From assembly GCF_004664715.2 (NCBI RefSeq), contig NC_051071.1, positions 4,613,501 to 4,677,500 of the forward strand: a DNA stretch of 64,000 bases, read 5' to 3'. Shown here in pieces: positions 42,586 to 52,294 of the stretch. A program made the translations under genes and the position numbers. Position 1 is the stretch's first letter; each line of letters opens with the position of its first letter. The DNA comes from Peromyscus leucopus (Eukaryota; Chordata; Mammalia; Rodentia; Cricetidae). Under the pieces are notes generated by a model. That model made no database searches, was not told the origin of the DNA, and was given only the letters and a program-made list of their open reading frames with translations.

Positions 42586-44060
42586 AGGAATTCTTGAGTT
42601 TCCCTGATAATCAGATGGTTCTCACTCTCTGTTTTATTTTGCTTTTGAAGTATTTGTTCCTGACACCATGAACACCAGTGTTCAGAGGAATTCTAAAAAA
42701 AAAAAATCTTTCTTGAAGGGGAAAATTTTAGTGAGAGGTCAGGCCAATTTGTCATCTTATTTTAAAGAAAAGTTGTTTTGTATATCAGTTGGATTTTTAT
42801 ATGTATTTTTCTTGTGTTTTATTAGTGTTTGCATGTGTGTACTTATTAATTGTAGTATATATTGTTGCTGGGTTGCCCTCTTGTAAAAGAAAACTTGTTC
42901 ACATGGAATTGTGACTTGCATGGGTCATACTTCAGAATTGCTCCTCAATATTTTCTATTTTTAAAACAACTAGACATTTAATGTAAAGCATGTATCAGTA
43001 GCTGGCTTGATGCTGGAATGTTGGGCAGCTGTGCAGAGCAAAAGCCTCAAATGTGCCCATTAGATATGTTTTTTTTTTTTTTGACAGAATGGAATGTAAC
43101 AGCATGTGGTTAACCATTCCAGCTTGTTTTTGAAGAGGGTTTTATTTTTTTTCCAAATATTAACAATTAGAGAACAACACTTGACTTTTACAAGATGTAT
43201 TGCTTAGTTCAATTTTTCTTTTCCTGGTAGTAATGGAGTACATTAAAAACTAGAATTGTCCTTTAAAATATACCCAGTCAATAGAGTGCTTTAAAAGTGC
43301 AGGCAGTAACCACCTGCCTAGGACTTGGAGTCCACAGTCCAGTGTCCTTCTTTTGGATTTGGTCATTATTTTCCCTTTTTGCTCCTCCTTATAGTTAAGT
43401 ATTTAGCCTTTCTTTGAGCAATAATACAGTCTTTCTTCTAACATTGTGCAACATTCTGAAATTTTTTGGGGGACCAGTGTAAGTAGTAACTTTTGGACTA
43501 GGCTGCACCCACACAGATGGCAGTCTGAATTTTTTTTTCCTAGGAAGGCATTGTTCAGAGTGACTTGATGGGAATAAATAGCAGGTTTATGTGAAATGTA
43601 GCGTCGTGTTACTTGATGTGTCTTTGGAGATAAATGGCATGTGATTCCAGCAGGGCTGGGTGGAAACATTGGCATGTGTTGGAGAACTGCCAAAAGATTG
43701 GGAGCAAGCTATGTGACAGGCCTGCCTTAAAATAGCTGTAGGTTAACGGACCAGCTTGAAAGTTGTCATTGTACTTGAGCAAAATTGTTCATTTACCAAA
43801 AAGTGGGGATGATTGCTTTTCTCTTTATTTTAGTGCCTTTTTAGATTTTGGTGGTCTTTAAAAGTAAATGTGGGCAAGCAATGATTCTAGTATTTTTTAT
43901 GTCAGTTCCTCTTTAAATGTTCATCAACACTGAGCCTTTCTCTCAGCAATAAAGCATCACGTCCCTCCCCACTCAGAACAACATTCTGATGTTTGTTTGG
44001 GGTTCAATATGAGTTCAGTCTTGAACTAAGCTGCCTCCATGCAAATGGTGGATGCATGGT
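42400..44060 (+). repeat. Diverged locally repeated sequence
   Basis: Three related words occur in the same orientation: CGTGGTTAACCATTCTGG (42463), TGTGGTTAACCATTCCAGC (43106) and GTAGGTTAACGGACCAGC (43738), spaced about 643 and 632 bp. A second related pair, AGCCTTTCTTTGAGCAATAA (43407) and AGCCTTTCTCTCAGCAATAA (43936), runs on with similarity for about 115 bp each. It could be old LTRs or a decayed tandem duplication. Confidence 0.5.
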
Positions 44061-44317
44061 TTTGCTGGGCCTTTCGGTAATGCCTTTCCACACCTCTCTT
44101 ATGCTTCCTTCCCACACTTACCACTTACTACAACATATACTAATTTTCTGACTTAAATGAAAGTTGGAGCCCTAGAAGTTTAAAAAAAAAAAGTCTTATA
44201 TTTTAGATATTTAATAAGGGGCATTGAGTATCACCCTGTGGACTCCGCCTGTTTGTTTTTTATACATATTTATTAATGGTTTGTCTGCAGGACTTGATAC
44301 TGGCTAGTATTATATTA

Positions 44318-44503
44318 TCCTGATTAGTTTTTTGTTAACTTGACCCAAGCCAGTGTAATTTGAGGAGTGAAAACCTCAATTGAGAAAGTGCAGCCATCAG
44401 ATTGCCCATAGGCAAGCCTGTGGGGTGTGTTCTGGATTGATGATTGATGTGGGAGAGTGCGGCCCACTGTGTCAGGTGGTCCTGGGATGTATAAGAAAGC
44501 ACG
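44318..44503 (+). repeat. Family X repeat, 5' half only
   Basis: TTTGTTAACTTGACCCAAGCC, CTCAATTGAGAAAGTGCAGC and GTCCTGGGATGTATAAGAAAG, then similarity stops. Confidence 0.75.
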
Positions 44504-44975
44504 CTTATATATCATATTAGTTTTGTGACTGTGTTCTTTCAGTTCTTTCCAATAGAAAGTCATGTTTTCAAGCCAAAATAGTGAAGGAAAAAAAAAGTAC
44601 CTTAGGGAGCTCTCTTTAGGATGGTCCTGTACAGGTGCGAGCCTATTGGTGCTGCGGAGAGAGCTGGGAAAGTCTATAGAGGTGGAAGCTGCCTTTAGGG
44701 CTACAAACAGCCAGTTAGTTTGAGGGTTCAGTAGTAAAATGCTTGCTTTTGAAATGCAGTATTTGTATTAATGAGCAGAAGCAGGACAGGGACTTCTCAC
44801 GAAACAGTGAGTGAGCTCTGAGGGGCTTCAGGTAAACCAAGCTCCTTTTGAATTTTCTTGAAATATGTAAGATGACATTTAACAAATAAATGTAAAGTGT
44901 AATAGAAATTTGAATATAGATATAATTTTATAGTTAGAATAGCTGTTTCTCATATTACTTTCTTTATGTTTTTAA
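44504..44975. other. No gene recognised
   Basis: Unassigned sequence. Confidence 0.4.
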
Positions 44976-44984
44976 TGTATTCTA

Positions 44985-45133
44985 TTTTTTTTTTCTGAGA
45001 CAGGGTTTCTCTGTGTAGCCCTGGCTGTCCTGGAACTCACTCTGTAGTCCAGGCTGGCCTCGAACTCACAGAGATCCACCTGACTCTGCCTCCCGAGTGC
45101 TGGGATCAAAGGCATGCGCCACCACCTCCCAAC
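44985..45133 (-). repeat. B1 SINE, antisense, with 9-bp target duplication
   Basis: TTTCTGAGACAGGGTTTCTC, TAGCCCTGGCTGTCCTGG, GAACTCACAGAGATCCACC and ATGCGCCACCACCTCCC. TGTATTCTA flanks both sides (44976-44984 and 45134-45142). Confidence 0.96.
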
Positions 45134-45334
45134 TGTATTCTAAATTTTGCTTCTTTTGTTGCTTTCAACATTTCCACTTATGAAAGTGCCTTGTTCAGAG
45201 ATTTATTGTTTATAATTATTATACCTTTTGGTCAATAAGTTGAATTTAGATACGCTTTTAGAATGTATAAATATACTTTTTGTAACATGGAAAGTATGGA
45301 GACAGCTTCTGTATTTTGTGGGTGAGTGTGTGGT

Positions 45335-45412
45335 TGTAGTGGTACTAGGGATTGAACCCAGGGCTTTGTGCATTTGAGGCAAGGACTTTTCCACTGGCCC
45401 CAAATAGCTTCT
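45335..45412 (-). repeat. ID/B4-type fragment, antisense
   Basis: GTGGTACTAGGGATTGAACC, CAGGGCTTTGTGCATTTGAG and ACTTTTCCACTGGCCCC match a reversed ID-type head. Confidence 0.7.
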
Positions 45413-46139
45413 TCATATGTTTTGATCCTTCGTTTTTGTTGGATGATGTATTTTCTATGGTACTTTTGGCAGTTAGAAAATGAATTGCACTTACTGATGT
45501 CCACTTTTTTGTTGTTTTGTCTTTCCATTTTGATTTGAATGTGTCCTTGGATGATGGGAACTTTGAAGCTCCTCTTTCCATAGGAAAGTACACTGCGTAC
45601 TTGAGTACACCATTACCTGCCCACTCAGGCCGCTCCTTGGATTGTGCATTTCATCAACCTTACAGGATAGCTTTCATCTTTTTGCTCTGTATTAGCACAA
45701 GCTTAAAAGGCAAGGAAAGAATAAGCTGAGTATTAAGATATTCCAGACATTAAAAACATGTGGAATTTGCTTGTGTACATTGGGGGTGGCAGGGAACAGA
45801 GGCAGAATGTTAGTGGCCCTTTGTGCAGTGTGACAGCAAATGGGATCGACTGAAATCTGCAGATGGCAGTGGAGTGGACAGGTGAGGGCCACATGGAAGT
45901 CAGACCATGGGGAGCTGGAGCAGCGAGTTGGTTTATGAAATGCAAGCCATGTAGACGTTTCTACAGCTGTTGTTGGCCAGCTGAAAATAAATGGAACTTG
46001 CTGGGATGATAAGAGTTTGGCTTAGAGTAGTACCTCAGATGTCTATGAAAATGTATATTATAACATGGTTTAAAATGTTAGATAATAGCCCAGGTATCCA
46101 TATTGGTAAATTGGAGGACAGAATGCTACAGATGCCATA
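45413..46139. other. No gene recognised
   Basis: Unassigned; overlapping open frames on both strands are unremarkable. Confidence 0.4.
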
Positions 46140-46258
46140 CAGTGTGGTAGTTTAGAGTGCTGACTCTGGCCCATGCTGTCCGTGTCTGAATCCCAGCTGC
46201 ACTGTTTTCTTCATAAGCATGAGCAAGTCATTAACCCTTTTCTGCCTCAATTACTATT
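46140..46258 (+). repeat. MIR SINE fossil, left part
   Basis: ACAGTGTGGTAGTTTAGAGTG, TCTGAATCCCAGCTGCAC and GAGCAAGTCATTAACCC. It is interrupted by a family X insertion; GGATGACAGAAGCATTATAT at about 46669 looks like its continuation. Confidence 0.75.
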
Positions 46259-46655
46259 CTGGCTAGATATTATGTCAACTTGACACAAGCTAAATTCATC
46301 TGAGAGGAAGGAACCTCAATTAACAAAATGCCTCCCTAAGATAAGGCTGTAGGCAAGCCTTAGGGCATTTTTTAAATTAGTGATTTGTGGGAAGAAGGCT
46401 CAGTTCACTCTGGGTGGTGGTATCTCTGGGCTGATGGGCTGGTTCTATAAGAAAACAGACTGGGCAAGCCATGAGGAGCAAGCCAGTGAGCAGCATCCTT
46501 CCATGGCCTCTGCTTTATAGCTTCTGTCTTTAGGTTACTGCCCTGACTTCCATAGTTGATGAACAAGACTGTGGAAGTGTAGGAAAAATAAGCCTTCATC
46601 TTCCCAAGTTACTTTTGATCATGGTGTTTCATCGCAGCAATAGTAATGTTAACTG
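46259..46655 (+). repeat. Family X repeat inserted in a MIR
   Basis: ATGTCAACTTGACACAAGC, AATGCCTCCCTAAGATAAG, GAGGAGCAAGCCAGTGAGCA and GGTGTTTCATCGCAGCAATA. Confidence 0.8.
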
Positions 46656-47531
46656 AACCTTCCTTGTAGGATGACAGAAGCATTATATAGACCAGATAGG
46701 ATTGTTGTTGGGAATAAAAGGTTAATGTAAGTGGTTAGACTAATACAGATTTTAGAAATGAGAAGTTTTTAATACAAGGGGGAAAGCAAAACAAAGTGAT
46801 TTAAATGGTAAGATCTGAAATAAATAAGAGAACACACATGATGCTCTGGGTAAGGGGTGAGAGGATCACCTGTGATTTTTGTTTGTCTCTGTTCTTCCCT
46901 GTGTTCCAGTGTTCTGTAACAAATATGTACTTTTATAAGTTGAAAAAGTAAAATTTATTTTGAGAAGTGCCTATATCCCTTGCAAACAATTAGAATGCTG
47001 ATTTTAAGAGGTTTGTATTCCTTCAAAGCTCAGGGCTTTCCATTTGGTGACAGTTAGCTTCCTTTTCAGTCTCCATGCTTTTACATTCTTTCAAAGGTCC
47101 TCCGAGTAATGAAACTCAAAACTCTATAAAAATGTTTAATAATTTATGTTTTTCCACTAATATAGACTGTAAGTGTAGAAGAAAGAGTGCAGACATAATC
47201 ACATGACTTCCATTTCTTTTAGTATTAGGCAAGTTATAAAATTCGGTATAATCTGGGACCCATAGGAGAGCTTTGAAAGGAAGAGATGTGTGAAAGGGAC
47301 ATGATGCCAGGTCTTTACCTACTAACCACCACAGTGTCAAGACAAAGTACACAGTCTAAACACATCACTTCTCAGAGTCTGGCACATTGTGAGCATTTGC
47401 TAGTGGCGTTACTTCTCTCACTGCCCTATTGTTTTCCTCTGCCTCTCAAGACTTTGCAAAGAAATTTGATCACTCTAAATTTGACACTAACACCCTGATG
47501 TTTTTTTTAACTTGCTGGTTTTTAGTGCTTT
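46656..47531. other. No gene recognised
   Basis: Unassigned beyond the MIR remainder at the left edge. Confidence 0.4.
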
Positions 47532-47533
47532 CA

Positions 47534-47571
47534 GTGTGGTATAGAGAATTCTAAATTTCTCTATACCACAC
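47534..47571. repeat. Perfect 15-bp inverted repeat, 8-base loop
   Basis: GTGTGGTATAGAGAA and TTCTCTATACCACAC flank the loop TTCTAAAT. Adding the outer TTCA/CGAA gives a 19-bp stem with one mismatch. It sits immediately left of an antisense B1. No T-run terminator role is expected in a mammal. Confidence 0.95.
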
Positions 47572-47576
47572 CGAAC

Positions 47577-47745
47577 TTTTTGTTTATTTGTTTTGTTTTG
47601 TTTTTCAAGACAATGTTTTTCTATGTAGCCCTGGCTGTCCTGTAACTTGCTCTGTAGAAGAGACTAAACTCAAACTCGCAAAGATCAGCCTGCCTCTGCC
47701 TCCTGAGTGCTGGGATTAAAAGGCGTGTGCCACCACTGCCCGGCT
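47577..47745 (-). repeat. B1 SINE, antisense, diverged
   Basis: TTTTGTTTTTCAAGACAATG, GTAGCCCTGGCTGTCCTG, CAAAGATCAGCCTGCCTCTG and GTGTGCCACCACTGCCCGGC. Confidence 0.93.
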
Positions 47746-48539
47746 TCACAGTGAGCTTCTTAAAGATGTATTCTTGTCCTGTGCTTATTCTGCTGTCTCC
47801 TTGTCCTCCTTATATCTCCGTACATGTGGTTTCGTTGTCACATCTCGACATTCCTGTTTATGAATGCCCCATCCATTGAGACTCATGGCACATGTCTGTC
47901 ATAGGATAGCAGGGTTTTTACTGTCTTGTTTTCAGTCCAGAAACTCTGGCTAACAGGATGTGTGGAGGCAGATTACCTGGCCAAAACCAGGCATTAACTG
48001 AGCCCCACTGCAAGAAGAGCAGGCAAGAATGACCCTAAGGAAACTGAATATGTGTGACCTTTAGAAGTTGCTAACAAGACAGGATGTCAGTAATAGGATG
48101 TAACTGAGGATTTCCCATCAACTTCCTTAAAAAGCACTATTTTTTCAGTGTGTTAACATACTGTTATGTAAAAAGGCCATTTCATTAGAAAATAATTGGA
48201 AGTTGTGGGCTGAGTAAGTGTAATACTTAAGTGAAGGACTTACAGAGCCTGTAGGCATTGTGGAATGACATACATGTTCCCTAAACTAACCTGACCTTGG
48301 AATTGTTAGTTATTTTTACTGTTTGTCCTGGGCATTCAGTTTAATAGAATATATAGTATAGTTATTTTCATAAAAAGCACAAATATTGGAAATATATTTT
48401 AAATATCACTTGCCTTGGGGAGAAACTCTGTTTTTGCTGTTAGGACAGTTGACTGAAGAGCCAGATTTCTTCTATTACAAATTAGACTCTAGGCAGGGTT
48501 ATTAAATTGTGGAGGAGGCAGGTATTTATGGGTGAGTAC
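47746..48539. other. No gene recognised
   Basis: Unassigned sequence. Confidence 0.4.
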
Positions 48540-48625
48540 TTGTTCATGAGTGTGCAAATATGTGTGCATGTGCTCGTGGAGGCCAGAGCTGATGTTGGGT
48601 GTCTTCCTAAATTGCTCTCTTATTT

Positions 48626-48669
<44 letters not shown>

Positions 48670-48856
48670 TTTATTTATTTTGAGAGTTCACTGATCTGGC
48701 TCGGCATCCTGGCCAGCAAGTCTGAGGGATCTCTAGCACTGGGATTAGAAATGCGTAGTCCATGCCTAGCTGTTATGTAGATGTCAGGGATCTGAATTCA
48801 AGGTCCTAATACGTGCATGGCAAGCTCTTTACCAACTGAGCCATTTCCCCAGTCCC
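48540..48856 (-). repeat. B4-type composite SINE, antisense, with (TTTA)n
   Basis: GGAGGCCAGAGCTGATGTTG, CATCCTGGCCAGCAAGTCTG, GCATGGCAAGCTCTTTACC and AACTGAGCCATTTCCCCAG. An ATTT tetranucleotide array (about 16 units, 48615-48681) sits inside it. Confidence 0.75.
48615..48681 (+). repeat. (TTTA)n microsatellite
   Basis: About 16 ATTT units, with one AATTT interruption near the 3' end. Confidence 0.95.
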
Positions 48857-49825
48857 AGTGTTAATTAAATTTTAGTCATAATTGGTTATATGTCTGTATA
48901 GAGCTCCCCCCACACCCCACATTTGGTTGTTTTAATGTTTTAAACTTAACATTGACAGGAAAAGGATAAACAAAATCATGACACCATAGTTATACTAGGT
49001 GAATTGGTTTTAACACATAGCCCAAACACATAATTTTTAAAAATTGATTCAATATTTTTTTTGTTCTCTCTGACCTTGTATCAACTTTTCTAGAAATTTT
49101 GAAATGAAAGCTCTGATAAGTTGAGAGCACAACTTTTGTCAAGAGGTGTTATTTCTCCACCAAGAAGTCTTTGGATTGATTCGTATACAAGAAATCTCAG
49201 TGGGAGTTTTCACTTAAATGTGGCTGTAAACCTCACAAAATAAAATTATGGTTAGAAGTAGCCCATCCTGTTTTGTAAGTGTGCATGAGCAAAACCAGAT
49301 CACCAGCTCTGTAGACCCCTGAGCTAGTGCCGCCCTTCCCCTTCCCCCCTAACCATAGATTCAATTTCTGTTAGAAATCATGAGCAATCTCAACTGAGAA
49401 TTCAGAATTTTCTGCTTTGTTTCTTTTCCTTTGAGAATAGAAACAAAGGGTAGGCCATTACTGTTTCAGAACCGCAAGTACATCTTTAGCTCTCCCAGTT
49501 AACTCTCCCTTTTCCCAAGGCTGTTTTCCATTGGCTGTGAAGAGACTCAACTTTAAAGGCAAGGTGAAAATTTGAGACAGGAAGCCTTTAGAGCCATGGT
49601 TTCCAGTCTTGTCCCCTTTTGTTGATATTAGTATTGCAGGAAAAATATGACCCTCCACAGAATCAAGCATTGAAGGACATGCTTTACCTGGCCTAGGCTA
49701 CCAGGAGTCAAACTTACATGTTAAGGAAACATGAGAACACTTACCATTTGCTACAGAGCTGGTCAGAACCCTGTTTTCCTGGGGGAAACAAAATTTTACT
49801 CCATGAAAAGGCTGGATCTGTTGGT
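48857..49825. other. No gene recognised
   Basis: Unassigned sequence; no exon supported. Confidence 0.4.
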
Positions 49826-49831
49826 GAGTGA

Positions 49832-49885
<54 letters not shown>
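49826..49885 (+). repeat. (TG)n microsatellite
   Basis: About 25 TG units after GAGTGAGTG. It accounts for the Cys/Val-repeat open frame overlapping it. Confidence 0.95.
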
Positions 49886-49887
<2 letters not shown>

Positions 49888-50120
49888 ATTTGGAGGCCAG
49901 AGGTCAGCATTGGGTATCTTTACACTTTACTTTTTTAGATAGGGTCTGTTATGGGACCTGGAACTCACTGATTGGCCAGCAGCAACTCCCAGGCCCCTCC
50001 TTGTGCTTTCAGCACACAGGCTGCTGTACACACTTTTCGAGTCGGTGTCAGGGACCAAACTCAAGTCCTCATGTTTGTGCTTCAGGCACTTTGTCGATGG
50101 AGCCGCTTCTCCAGCCAGGC
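49888..50120 (-). repeat. B4-type composite SINE, antisense
   Basis: ATTTGGAGGCCAGAGGTCAG, GGAACTCACTGATTGGCC, GGGACCAAACTCAAGTCCTC and CAGGCACTTTGTCGATGG. Confidence 0.72.
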
Positions 50121-50772
50121 TTGTTTGATTGTTTGTGACAGGGACTTATATGACACAAGCTGTCCTCAAACTCAAAGTTCTCCTGCCTTAGCGCCTTCAC
50201 CCTGTGGTGCTAACGTCATTGGTAACACGGCAGCATGCCCAGTGCCGTCTGGTTTTTGAGGGAGAGTTACTTCCTTACCTTTGAGACCTAGTGAGGATCC
50301 ATCATGGATGGATCAGCTATCCTGTGGATCAACTAGAATAGTAACTGTTAGGAAGTGTTTTCTCATTGCAGCTGCAGCTCATGCTTGGAATATAGAATTG
50401 GAGATTTGAGGGCTGGGCACCATTCCGTAGATGTTAGTGTGGCCATCCATCATGTCAAGGAGAGACCAAAGCTCAAGGCAGCTGGAGTCTCACTGCCTAA
50501 CGCAGTGGAAGGAATAAAACACTCACTAGTAAGCCAGAGTCCTGTGACTCTTGTTGGAGTGTCGGGCTCTAACAGGCATGTTACTCTGCTTATTGGGGCC
50601 ACTTGCGCTATATTTTAAAGTTAAATAGATGTGTGAGCCTCCCAAGTTTGTGTTCATGTCTTCTGTTTTCATGACATTAGGTTGAGGTTAATGGCATTAA
50701 GTTGGTGTTAAGAATTGCTATAAAAACAAAGTGTACCAAAACAGTACCAAACACAAGAAAAGAAAACGAAGT
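50121..50772. other. No gene recognised; weak SINE remnant at left
   Basis: 50130-50255 shows a faint antisense B1-like order (GTGACAGGGACTTATATG, TCCTCAAACTCAAAGTTCTCC). The rest is unassigned. Confidence 0.4.
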
Positions 50773-51008
50773 GGGGCTGGATGGATGGCTCAGCAACTAA
50801 GAACACAGATTGCTTTTCCAGAGGAAGCCAAGTTCATTCCCAGCACCCACATGGAAGCTCAGAGTTGTCTGTAACTCCTCTTCTGGGGACCTGACACCCT
50901 CTTGCCACCTCCTCAGGCTCTGCGTGCCCATGGTGCACAGACATACATGCAGACAAAACACTAATATACATCAAATAAAAATTCCAAAATCCTTTTAAAA
51001 AAGAAAAA
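50773..51008 (+). repeat. B2/B3-type SINE
   Basis: GGGGCTGGATGGATGGCTCA, CATTCCCAGCACCCACATGG, AGAGTTGTCTGTAACTCCTC, GACATACATGCAGACAAAAC and a terminal AAATAAAAATT. Confidence 0.9.
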
Positions 51009-51009
51009 G

Positions 51010-51140
51010 AGAATGTGTGTGTATATATAATACACATATATGTATATTATATGTGGTATGTGTACATATTCTATGTTATATATTATCTTTTTTATAGAAT
51101 ATATGCTATATATTATAATTTATTATATGTAATATTAGTG
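51010..51140. repeat. AT-rich low-complexity tract
   Basis: Runs of TATATA/ATATGT such as ATACACATATATGTATATTA, probably expanded from the SINE tail. Confidence 0.85.
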
Positions 51141-51709
51141 TGGGAAAGGAAAGTCCATTGTATCTGAAAGTAAAAGCACATATGTGTGCTTTTGTCTTAA
51201 GGACAGTTACAAATAACTCTGGTCTGGCTTTCCAGGCTAGGCTGAAGGAAAATGAAGGTCATTCCAAATTAGGAAAGTAGCTAGTTAAGTATTATCTTGA
51301 CAGAGTGTGACTTTAAAACTTTTCAGATCTGGCTTTGAGTGGAGGCTGACAGAGCAAACTCCTCTGCCCAAAGGAGATAAGAGGGCAGTCCTGAGAAGTA
51401 GGACTCTTTCTTGAGTGCTACCACTACCTGGAATCATTTTAACCACATAGGAAATGGAGGGTATGATAGGAGAGAGTGAACACTGAAATCCCTCGGGTCT
51501 AACCCAACCTGCTCCATGGAAAGCAAGGCCAGTCTTGGAAGAGTGCCTCACAGTAGCTGCATTCGGACCCAAGCCATGGTGCCCACTCTGCTTTGTTGTG
51601 GGGCCTTTAATAGTAACTGAGTAACTTAGAGTGAAAGAGAACACCTACCTGGACCAGAACAGGTAAACTAAGACTGCTTTAGACAGACGATGTCCTGTGG
51701 GCATCCTAG
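51141..51709. other. No gene recognised
   Basis: A reverse-strand open frame of 119 codons (51285-51644) has no recognised domain. No repeat is identified. Confidence 0.4.
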
Positions 51710-51914
51710 TCCCACCAAGCTGCCTGATCTTGATGTCTTGGTGTTTTCACATTATAAAATGTGCCTGATGACAGCACTCAGTTTTTAAGGTGTTTGGATA
51801 AAGTACATGTAAAGTTTTTAAAGTGTTTGGATAAAACAAATGTAAAGTTATCAGAATGTTCTTTGGCCTATAATAAGTGTTTAAGAGATTTAGCTACTAT
51901 GAAAATTATTACTT
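51710..51914 (+). repeat. MIR SINE fossil with a 33-bp internal duplication
   Basis: CCTGATCTTGATGTCTTGG, TTTTCACATTATAAAATGTG, TTGGCCTATAATAAGTGTTT follow a MIR 3' half. The segment around GTGTTTGGATAAA is present twice 33 bp apart (51791 and 51824). Confidence 0.5.
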
Positions 51915-51930
51915 AAGATACTTAACTCAC

Positions 51931-52278
51931 TGGGCCAGGCCCTCTGGATAAGTGAGACAGTTGATTAGCTTGAACTGTTTAGGAGGCCCCCAGGCAGTGG
52001 AACCGGGACCTGTCCTTGGTGCATGAGCTGGCTTTTTGGAACCAAGGGCCTATGCTGAGACACTTTGCTCAGCCTTGGTGTAGGGAGGAGGGGACTGGAC
52101 CTGCCTCAACTGAATCTACCAGCCTGGGCTGACTCCCCAGGGGAGACCTTGCCTTGGAGGAGGTGGGAATGGGGGGTGGATTGGGGGAGAAGACTGGGGG
52201 TGGGTGGGAGGAGGGAGGACAGGGAAATCTGTGGCTGATATGTAAAATGAAATTAATTATAAAATAAAAATATTAAAA
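51931..52278 (+). mobile_element. Young 5'-truncated L1, 3' UTR only
   Basis: A rodent L1 3' UTR end: GGACCTGTCCTTGGTGCATG, TTGCTCAGCCTTGGTG, CTGCCTCAACTGAATCTACC, a G-rich block (GGGGGTGGATTGGGGGAG) and an A-rich end with AAAATAAAAATATTAAAAA. The perfect 16-bp duplication AAGATACTTAACTCAC is at 51915-51930 and 52279-52294. The nick-side TCTT/AA resembles the L1 endonuclease target. It carries no ORF and is a dead copy. Confidence 0.93.
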
Positions 52279-52294
52279 AAGATACTTAACTCAC

